Shown here: positions 55,031 to 64,000 of the stretch, one piece after another
How positions within the stretch are numbered: position 1 is the stretch's first letter
Layout: each line of letters opens with the position of its first letter
From: Timema cristinae
Lineage: Eukaryota > Arthropoda > Insecta > Phasmatodea > Timematidae
Direction of reading: 5' to 3'
DNA length: 64,000 bases
NCBI GenBank assembly: GCA_039000515.1
Contig: JBCFYV010000001.1
Location: forward strand, 48,754,032 to 48,818,031
Position numbers and translations under genes: made by a program
The notes under the pieces: model-generated
The model's input: only the letters and a program-made list of their open reading frames with translations
Databases searched by the model: none
Told to the model about the DNA's origin: nothing

Positions 55031-57033
55031 GCTCTACTATTTGAAAATTTTATTTTATTTTATTGATAGCATTTCAACCCAGTTAATATTATTAAACTTT
55101 CTTTTTATTAAAATAAACTAATAGTGACAAGTTAGAAAAAGTATTTAAAAACTTATAATAAATATTTATAGATGGTTAAATAGTGCTCTTAGATAATTAT
55201 TTACTATAATACAATCCGTCAACACATTATCTCGAAGACCTCAAAAATTCACTTATTTTAATTTTTTTTACCTAATAATAATTTACATAATTACTTTTTA
55301 TATTTCGATTTGTATAATAAAAGGAAAATATTGTATATTATAAAAGTCTACCGACTAAATAATATAATTGTAGTGATTTAATTCTAAAATAATAATAGAA
55401 TTAAGTACAAGAATGTCATCAATAAAATGTACCATTTAAAGCGGGATGTGTCATTTGTCTTTATTCTGTCTGCTGTTAAGTAGAACGTCTTACTTATCCA
55501 CCGTTCTTATTCGCAGCTAAATTAAGACATCTATTATTTATTCGAATCAAAAGACACGGAGATAAAGATATCTTAAGTTTTTTTTTATATCTCTCCCACG
55601 AAACAACTCATTTTCTTGATGAGCTCTCGTTCTTTTCTTCATCGTTCGACTCTTATCACTCCCTCCCATTTTATCCTCATTCGTCAGGAAGAGAAGAGAA
55701 TAGTGCGTAAACCGCTTATCTCCATCTCCTTTTAAGATAAAAGTATTTTATTTAATATTTGTATACACACCAATTCGTTGAAATAGGTTGGCTTTTAATT
55801 AACATAGAGGGGTTATATTTCGACACAAAACTTAACGAGGATGATTATTAAGAGATCAACTGATATTCATAGAAACGGAAAAAACAATTAAGAAAAAAAA
55901 AACATTTTTGCACCTTGCTAGGATTGAACTACAGCCACATAGTCGAGTAAGATATACTATCCCTACAACCAGCCAAATAATTAATGACTATTGAAGTGAA
56001 AAATGTTTTAAACTAATCAATTATAACAATTAATAAGTTTTAAAAAATAATTGTACATATGACGTTTCAGTGAGAAATGAACACTGTTTTCAACTTAATT
56101 GTATTAATTTCAATGTCATAGTTATCGTATCTTACGTTGTTTTTAAAACTATTTAGATAGTATTCAAAACGGGAAACCAGATCAATACATTTTGATATTG
56201 GCTGATTTTGCTCCCAGTGCTTTAACTCCCCCCACCCCCCTTTCTCCCTTTAACATTAACAATTCAATTGTATTCATCTGAAACTTTTTTTCAGCCCTGC
56301 TTTGAAAGTTAAATAATAAATAAAAGAGGGTTTAAAAATAAAACTGTCACCGATCCACGCGACCGTTTTCAAGATACGTCCTGTCTTGTTTCCGCCTCAG
56401 GGCCAAGTTGAGTTGGAGAGGGGGTGTTGAGCTAGCGGGCACCCTCTTAAACTGAGGGAGTGTTGAGTTAGCGGGCACCCTCCTCAACCCTCCTCAACCT
56501 CCCTCAACGAGAGCTACAAATGCTAATAGACGAGTTTTTGGTCCAGTGATCTTCTAAGTGCATCATGTCAGAGTTCTCTTACAAAACCGTATTTGATATA
56601 CTGACTCAAAAATCTATAAAAAAACTAAACTACAATCCAATATTCATATGAAGGGACTTTAAAAAATATAAACGTATCTTTTTACGGCCTAAATTGATAA
56701 CAATTTACTATATTATTATTGTTATTCTATAGACATTCTAATGATATTGGTTTGGATCAATCTAAAATATATAGAAAGTCATGGATGAAGGTAATTTTTC
56801 TCTAAAGTAGCATATGTAGAGTATCCTTTTATTATTCATCCATGAAGAAACACGCGCTTCTCAGAAATAATGAGAAAAGGATTTTACCAGTAAAATATAT
56901 TTTTTATACCATTCTTCCTGTTAAATGAACAACTCCGCAGTATTTGGCAAAGACGCCAGTTCCCTATACCAATAAGAAGCTAGCCTTCACAACACCTGTC
57001 GCCAGGACTCTTTCTATTAGTTAGTTTTTACAC
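55031..57033. other. Intergenic DNA
   Basis: No gene is seen. A tRNA-like remnant on the minus strand near 55915-55975 (GTAGTTCAATCCTAGC) may be a SINE head. At 56405-56515 two short direct repeats (GTGTTGAG, TAGCGGGCACCCTC) alternate with CCTCAACC words. Confidence 0.4.
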
Positions 57034-57473
57034 TGTTGACGAAGGGAGAAAGATGCAAGGGGTATGTCATATATAAGCCGTTTGTGCGTATCAGCCAGGC
57101 ATCCCAAACAGCGACACACAAGCAGGGTATCCACCGCACAACCTCCGCCCACGCACAAGTCAGTCAGAGCCACACACTGGTAGTCACAGTCTAACACAGT
57201 ATAAAATAACTTATATTAATACCACAAGTGTGCATTGATATAAAGTATTTAATTGGAGTATGTTTAAGTAATTAACAGATGTCATTTAAATAAACCGTGT
57301 GTGAATCAACAGTTCTCTTTCTTACATTTAATTAATTATACCATTCTAATTAGTGCTCGACCACGGAGCTATAGACAACCTAAACATGGTCACAGCATTA
57401 TTATATCAGGGAATTAATTCGTAGTGTTTCAATCGACGCCCGACGCAGCTCGATTTAATTCAATAGTGTAACA
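57034..57473 (+). mobile_element. Solo LTR, Ty3/gypsy-type candidate, 440 bp
   Basis: It begins TGTTGACGAAGGG and ends AATAGTGTAACA, so it has TG...CA ends in a TGTT...AACA inverted repeat. ACAC stands on both sides (57030-57033 and 57474-57477), a 4-bp target duplication. Promoter-like TATATAAGCCG (57071) and AATAAA (57290) are in the right order. No internal retrotransposon genes are present. The orientation is taken from TATA and polyadenylation order. Confidence 0.65.
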
Positions 57474-57477
57474 ACAC

Positions 57478-58588
57478 TAATTATACCTATAAATAATGGC
57501 ATCTGTAGATTACATGACTTGACGTATAAATACGTGAGAGTAGTAGCTGCCAGATAAGGCCCTCCCAATGGAAATTGGAGGGCACATAGATGCATAGGCC
57601 TCGTTCTGTGGGCAAGATTACTAAGACTTGTTTAACAAGAAGCCCGTCTCACCCCACGTTGCTCGACACAGCTAGGACCAGTCGTCGCAGTCGATGTTAT
57701 TTCTGGTTCGAATGTAAACTTAATTCTAATTTACCGGTAAATTAAACAAGAGACAAATACAAAAAGCCTTGTTTAACTTTATGAAAAGTGAATGGTTCAA
57801 ATCCCGGAGGTGTTAAGGCTTTTATAGTCTCACGTATCGAAATAGTCAGGGGAAAAAAATGCAGTGACATTAATTGGCTGTCGCGAGAGAAGGTTGAATT
57901 TTAGAAGAAAAGTAAAGGCATTTGCATGGAGGGAGAATGGCAAGCCATATAGGGGTAACAATACTCAGTAGAATGTACCAATATTTGAGCCCTGACCTGC
58001 CAGTCACCCCCTCCACACCTTTGTCCCCATGTTCACCGACACGGGTAAGGTACGAGTTATTTGTAGTTTAATATTGACTACTCTCTGTTGTTAATCACAT
58101 TTTTTTTTATCGGGTTAGAAACTGGAAAATGTTACATTGAAAAACACACTGCCAATGCAAAATTAGATATAATTTATTTCAAGTTTTTGTAAAAGCTCTC
58201 TTGTGGACTTAGAACCATACACAAAGTCCGACAAACGCACATGGAATGGCCCAAATGTGTCCTAAGTCTGACTGTATATTTAACTTTATGTTAGGCACTT
58301 TTTGTGTGTCAGTGTTCAGCTAGTGCCGTCAATAATAACATATTAGAGCAATTCTAGGAAAATTCTAACTAAAAATGACCAGCAGTTACAATGTTGACCT
58401 AGTCTTATGGTGGCTGTTAATATGACGGCTTCCCAGTGCCAGGCAAAGAATGTCAACCAGTTATAACAATGGCTGCATCCCTTATACAAAAGATACAATT
58501 TAGCTAGTTATTGTTGTGTGTATAGAAATAGTATATTATGTATATACTACCATAGCTGCCTATATAAAATATACATATATATTATTAT
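57478..58588. other. Intergenic DNA
   Basis: No gene. A minus-strand SINE family 1 body fragment lies at about 57885-57990 (CTCCCTCCATGCAAATGCC). Confidence 0.4.
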
Positions 58589-58589
58589 T

Positions 58590-58895
58590 ATCATTATTAA
58601 TATTGTTATTATTTTTATTATCATCATTACCGCGTCTTACTACCCGTTCGGGTTATACGCACTTACGCTAATGTGTAATGGTAGGGTGATTTTGAGATAT
58701 TAAATAGAGGACCTACAGTTTAACGTGGAATCCGAACCACGGTGGAGGCCTGGCATTCCCCACATTCACAAGATGTCTTGTCAGAGGTGAAGGAAGGGTT
58801 TGGTCATCAGATAAATCTCTGCCGGGACAGAGAATTGAACCCCGGACCCCCAACACAGAAGTCCGACACCTTACCTCTAGACGCCATGTCACTAC
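58590..58895 (-). mobile_element. SINE family 2 copy
   Basis: Same head, body and tail as 21368-21657, with somewhat more change at the head. GCGTATAACCCGAACGGGTA is the tail word. An ATT/ATC microsatellite lies at its 3-prime end (58580-58628). Confidence 0.85.
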
Positions 58896-58977
58896 ACATA
58901 TATACAAGTTGTATCTATATATATGAATATTTGTAAAAATATTACTACTTAGAACAAATAACAGTTTTTATTTTGCT

Positions 58978-59237
58978 TTCACCGCCTCGGTGGCGTAGTT
59001 GGCTAACGCGCTAGCGTGTTGAGCCAGACTGCTGAGGACGGGGAGATCGAGGTTCGAATCTCGGTCGGGTGAACTGGGGGGGGGGGGTTTCCTAAATGGT
59101 TTTCCACTCTCCCTCCACGCAAATGCGGGTTCACTTCCTCTAATTTGACCTTCCCAATTCCTAATCAATTTGCGTAGTTAGTACTTAAAGCGTATAACCC
59201 GAACGGGTAGTAAGACGCGGTGCTAATATTATTATTT
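58978..59237 (+). mobile_element. SINE family 1, best-preserved copy
   Basis: Head GTGGCGTAGTTGGCTAACGC and GAGGTTCGAATCTCGG; a G9 run; body CTCCCTCCACGCAAATGCGG; tail GCGTATAACCCGAACGGGTA, GTAAGACGCGGTGCTAATAT. About 80 bp downstream of a family 2 copy in the opposite orientation. Confidence 0.9.
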
Positions 59238-59239
59238 TG

Positions 59240-61455
59240 CTTTCAAATTGTATAATATATATTTTATTGCCATTGATATGATTTATAAAATGCTAAAGTT
59301 GCATAATATAATTAGACGCATGCATATTTTAAAGTAAGTTTAGTAACTCTCGTCAATTTCAGATACTTACCTTCCTACGGGATCTTACTAACGTGTCAGA
59401 GCGCTGTTCTAGGCTAAAACGTTGATAATTTATCATCAAGCATATTTGTTTGATTGAGGAGTTGGGAGAGGATAAAGAGAGAGAGGAACAATTTGCAGAG
59501 AAACAAGAGCTGTCAATTACTGGTTCCGGAAGAACGGAAGTGGAGTGAAGTAGCTGTTTTACATATCCGACTCGCGCGAGAACAATAAGGGACACTCAGA
59601 GCAACAACAGCTCATGTGTCGACATATAACCTCTCTCCAAATTGATGAACTCCTCTTTAAAGGACAGGCCCATAGATACACATACCTCCGTCAATGTGTT
59701 TGTATATTTTAAAATAACAAACTGTCTCTGATTTATTGAATGGGGAGTGTTTTCTCATATCTGTAATTTAGAGTTAGTGATTTGTTGGAGTGAGAAAATG
59801 GCACAGATGAACTGGCTCCCAGGTTATCACTAACATTTTCCCCCCAGGGTGGATTGGATACTGCTGCTACCTTGCATTACAATATATCTCCTGAGGAAGC
59901 TTGGGAAAATATATCCTATCCTATATCCCCCTCTTAATAATAATTAATTTTACCTCTAAAACTATGAACGGAGTATTTAACGTTCAACTGGATGCCTTAT
60001 CCTGAAATGAAGACTGGTGAGAATAATTTGATTCGTTTCAAATGTAAGATTATACTATGTAGTGTACAATCCACCTCTTTAAAGAGCCTTACAGTCGAAT
60101 CAACGGTGACCAATTAACCGATCTCTCACATAAAAAGTGCCCAATCAACCACCGCCGAGGAGAGGAGCTACACTTATTGGCCTACTGTAAGAGATACAGT
60201 GTTCAAACGCCACGGCTTACTCTCCCTCGAGAAACGTTAGTGTCGCGATGCGTTTAGGGGAAGTTAATCATGATAGATCTATTCACGATACTCTAAAAAG
60301 ATACACACATGGATCATACAGAGAACACACATGGTGAGTGTTTGTTTGTAAGGTATTTTATTAAATAAATCATCACTATATTAATAACATAGAGAGAAAC
60401 TCAGATACAATAAAAGTTAACACCCGCCCGAAGGGCTCTTGAAAACTAGTCTTATATATAAAAATTAATAAAACAACATGTAGATCTGTGGCACTCTGAC
60501 GGGCTGATAATAAACTCTCTCTCAGGAGGAGGGTGCGAAGATAATTATAAAAACTGCCCTATCACCCCTATATGGTCGACTTTGATCTTCAAATTTAATT
60601 TAACAATTAACACTAAAGAACTTATAGTAAATGAAAGTTTGATTGATTAAACATACTAATGGTAAACGTAATAAATTTGATTTATTGGCATGATAGTTGT
60701 CAGGAACAGGTACATAGATAGGATGTTGTGAATAAATATAGATATGATTCAAGTCAATTTTGGAAATCTCTTTGGAATTTTTTGACAATTAGGAAACTTT
60801 AACTCAAGTGTGGGAATGTGGTTATTTTATTTTATTCTGACGAGTTAGAGTTGAATAATATGTCTAATATGTTGACTAATAGGTATGTATATATTATGTG
60901 AGAACTAGTAACGATTAGTTATGATTCTTGGTAAACAAACAATATCCTTGTTCTTGACCGCCCATTATTTACTAATTATCGCTGATTGAGAGGAGTAGGA
61001 ATACTATTAAGTTCAGAGCTTGTTTAATAATTGTTGTCTTAGGAAACTGGTAGGGAATTCATCCTTTTTTCACTCAGGAAAAAGTGAAGAGCTTCTAATA
61101 TAATAAATTACTCTAGTGATTTGTTAATTTTCCACCATTTGTACTTATATTGTATTATAATACCTATCACATGGTCATTGGAGTTTGTAGACTATTTCTA
61201 TTATGATTGTCCTAGAATATGATACGCTTTGTTCTGTTAAAACAATTGATAAATATTGACTTCTCACTTATATATCATTATAAAAAAGAATGATAAATTA
61301 GGAAACAAGATGACTGGTTTATTTACGTTAGTAAAAATAAATATTTTTGCCTTGATTTTCGAATTCGTGATTTATTTAATCCTAACTTCTTTGTTGGTTG
61401 AGCTTACTGCTTACTTATTCTTTCTTTCGGGGGTTTTTGGCACATAATATATGAA
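59240..61455. other. Intergenic DNA, nothing recognised
   Basis: No gene or known mobile element is seen. Short ORFs such as 59359-59595 (minus) and 61256-61447 (plus) lack any motif, although the latter is hydrophobic. Confidence 0.4.
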
Positions 61456-61457
61456 CC

Positions 61458-63292
61458 ACTCGTCTGTACTGACATTCTACTCTGTCTCTCAGTACCGCCT
61501 ATGTAATTTCTGTACTGACATCCTACTCTGTCTCTCAGTACCTCCTTTGTAACTTCCGTACTGACATTCTACTCTGTCTCTCAGTATCTCCTTTGTAACG
61601 TCTGTACTGACATTCTACTCTGTTTCTCAGTATCTCCTTTGTAACGTATGTACTGACATTCTACTCTGTCTCTCAGTACTTCCTTTGTAACGTCTGTACT
61701 GACATCCTACTCTGTCTCTCAGTACCTCCTTTGTAACGTCTGTACTGACATTCTACTCTGTCTTTCAGTACCTCCTTTGTAACGTCTGTACTGACATTCT
61801 ACTCTGTCTCTCAGTATCTCCTTTGTAACGTATGTACTGACATTCTACTCTGTCTCTCAGTATCTCCTTTGTAACGTCTGTACTGACATTCTACTCTGTC
61901 TCTCAGTATCTCCTTTGTAACGTCTGTACTGACATCTACTCTGTCTCTTCAGTATCTCCTTTGAACGGTCTGACAATGGATTTGTACCTGATGACATTCT
62001 ACTCTGATCTCTAGTACTCCTTTGTAACGTATGTACTGACATTCTACTCTGTACTCTCAGTATCTCCTTTGTACGTCTTGTATGACATTTCTACTCTGTT
62101 TCAGTATCTCCTTTGTAACGTATGTACTGACATTCTACTCTGTCTCAGTATCTCCTTGTAACGTATGTACTGACATCTACTCTGTCTCCAGTACCTCCTT
62201 GTAACGTTGTACTGACATTCTACTCTGTCTCTCAGTACTCCTTTGTAACGTATGTACTGACATTTACTCTGTCTCTCAGTATCTCCTTTGTAACGTCTGT
62301 ACTGACATTCTACTCTGTTCTCAGTATCTCCTTTGTAACGTATGTACTGACATTTACTCTGTCTCAGTATTCCTTTGTAACGTCTGTACTGACATATACT
62401 CTGCTCTCAGTACTTCCTTTGTAACGTCTGTACTGACATCTACTCTGTTTCTCAGTATCTCCTTTGTAACGTATGTACTGACATTCTACTCGTTCTCAGT
62501 ATTCCTTTGTAACGTTGTACTGACTTCTACTCTGTCTCTCAGTACTTCCTTTGTAAACGTCTGTACTGACATTTACTCTGTCTTTCAGTACCTCCTTTGT
62601 AAAGTCTGTATGACATTCTACTCTGTCTTCAGTACCTCCTTTGTAACGTCTGTACTGACATTCTACCTGTCTCTCAGTATCTCCTTTGTAACGTCTGTAC
62701 TGACATTCTACTCTGTCTCTCAGTATCTCCTTTGTAACGTCTGTACTGACATTCTACTCTGTCTTCAGTATTCCTTTGTAACGTCTGTACTGACATTCTA
62801 CTCTGTCTCTCAGTATCTCCTTTGTAACGTCTGTACTGACATTTACTCTGTCTCAGTATCTCCTTTGTAACGTATGTACTGACATTCTACTCTGATCCTC
62901 AGTACTCCTTTGTAACGTTGTACTGACATTTACTCTGTTTCTCAGTATCTCCTTTGTAACGTCTGTACTGACATCCTACTCTGTCTCTCAGTATCTCCTT
63001 TGTAACGTCTGTACTGACATTCTACTCTGTCTCTCAGTATCTCCTTTGTAACGTCTGTACTGACATTCTACTCTGAATCTCAGTACCTCCTTTGTAACGT
63101 ATGTTACTGACATTCTACTCTGTCTCTCAGTATCTCCTTTGTAACGTCTGTACTGACATTCTACTCTGTTTCTCAGTATCTCCTTTGTAACGTATGTACT
63201 GACATTCTACTCTGTCTCTCAGTACCTCCTTTGTAACGTATGTACTGACATTCTACTCTGTCTCTCAGTAGCTCCTTTGTAACTTCTGTACG
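61458..63292. repeat. 46-bp minisatellite, about 40 units, noisy centre
   Basis: The unit is built of TGTACTGACATTCTACTCTG, TCTCTCAGTATCTCC and TTTGTAACGTC. Units at 61458-61930 and 62940-63290 are regular. Units between carry many one-base deletions and insertions. ORFs on either strand are repeat translations. Confidence 0.95.
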
Positions 63293-63338
63293 GTCCCAAA
63301 GTTCCTTTAAGATTAGTTATAAAAAAGAGGCTACAAGA

Positions 63339-63807
63339 TAGGGATGTACCGATGCGGATACCGATTAATCGTTATCGAGGGACTATTAGTGCATTGGCAA
63401 TTAATCGTAATCAACGATTATTATGTTGATTAATCGTTTTTTAAAGTAAAATTAGAAGCAAAATTTTTCTAGGTGGGAGTTTAGTGATAAAAAAACTATT
63501 ATATAAACACTACATCTGGGTTGCGGGCTATGCAAAGATTACATAACCAGACAAAGAAATAATAAGTTAATACCGTTGATAAAACTAACAATCTACTCAC
63601 AACTTTCACCTATTAGGCATAAAATATATATTTATGCATAACATCTTTTTGTATTAATTACATTAACTGTTATCATTCTCTTAAGCATATTCCCCAATTG
63701 TTATTAATAAATTATCGATAATCGGGATTAATCTGTGTAAAAAATCGTAGAATGAACAATGAATTTTAACAATCGGTAATAGGCTTTAGTGAATCGGAGC
63801 ACCTCTG
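63339..63807. mobile_element. hAT-like MITE, 469 bp
   Basis: The ends TAGGGATGTACCGAT (left) and CAGAGGTGCTCCGAT (right, minus strand) match at 9 of 15 positions, with further CCGATT words just inside. Flanking 8-mers CTACAAGA (63331-63338) and CTATAAGA (63808-63815) differ at one base, as expected for an old 8-bp hAT target duplication. The interior is AT-rich and non-coding. Confidence 0.7.
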
Positions 63808-64000
63808 CTATAAGATATAGGCTTAACACCTTAATTGAACAGGTAGGTGAACATTTATCGACACTAGTAGTTGTTTACTTTACCGTTGATTTGGTTTTTA
63901 TAAGATTCACATTTTTTCTAAAATGGATAAAGGTAATATTTACTTACTACAACTAGGAGGGAAATGAGTACATTTCCTTCACCCTCCCCCCCCCCCCCCC
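63808..64000. other. Window end
   Basis: No feature is recognised. The window stops inside a poly-C run. Confidence 0.5.

Overview
This window is eukaryotic, repeat-rich and most likely from an arthropod, probably an insect. The grounds are an isolated nuclear-type tRNA-Leu gene, tRNA-derived SINEs in many decay states, an R1-clade-like LINE, Tc1, pogo-like and hAT-like DNA elements, a Ty3/gypsy-type solo LTR and a complete Polinton (Maverick). I saw no convincing host protein-coding gene. Almost everything that can be named is a mobile element, a minisatellite or AT-rich intergenic DNA. Species cannot be fixed from the sequence; a hemipteran is only a guess.

Layout. 0-5 kb: a 283-bp tandem duplication and a broken YqaJ-type recombinase gene. 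5.57-5.94 kb: a 363-bp foldback MITE flanked by TTAA. 6-14.5 kb: intergenic DNA with SINEs and a tRNA-Leu(UAG). 15.3-16.7 kb: a 40-bp minisatellite. 17.0-18.4 kb: a Tc1-like element flanked by TA. 19.5-20.2 kb: a pogo-like non-autonomous element. 21.4-24.7 kb: a second SINE family and two more satellite arrays. 24.7-28.7 kb: SINEs and a faint LINE remnant.

28,715-47,639 is the main feature: an 18.9-kb Polinton between exact 6-bp target duplications (TTCGTG), with about 1.46-1.49-kb terminal inverted repeats. All genes lie on the + strand: a spliced DNA polymerase B gene; a packed cluster (packaging ATPase, small basic protein, small coiled protein, chromodomain integrase, minor capsid protein, second basic protein, major capsid protein); then an ORF that overlaps the adenain-like protease; then a last gene of unknown function. 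Together these would supply protein-primed replication, integration, capsid building, genome packaging and capsid maturation. The copy is decayed: polymerase, integrase, major capsid and two other genes carry frameshifts or stops, and the ATPase P-loop is shortened. The minor capsid gene, the second basic protein and the protease remain open. An R1-like LINE sits in polymerase intron 1, and SINE pieces plus a 269-bp duplication fill intron 2.

47.8-64 kb: an 18-bp-type repeat, a 39-bp minisatellite (49.87-51.38 kb), more SINEs, a decayed LINE (54.1-55.0 kb), a solo LTR with 4-bp duplications (57.03-57.47 kb), a 46-bp minisatellite (61.46-63.29 kb) and a hAT-like MITE with a near-perfect 8-bp duplication (63.34-63.81 kb).

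Points most worth a second look: the virus-like packing of seven Polinton ORFs behind one TATA box with junctions from 4 nt overlap to 3 nt gap; the spliced 5-prime end of the polymerase gene; TATA boxes 37-67 nt before the start codon of each Polinton transcription unit; and two SINE families with different tRNA heads but one shared tail.
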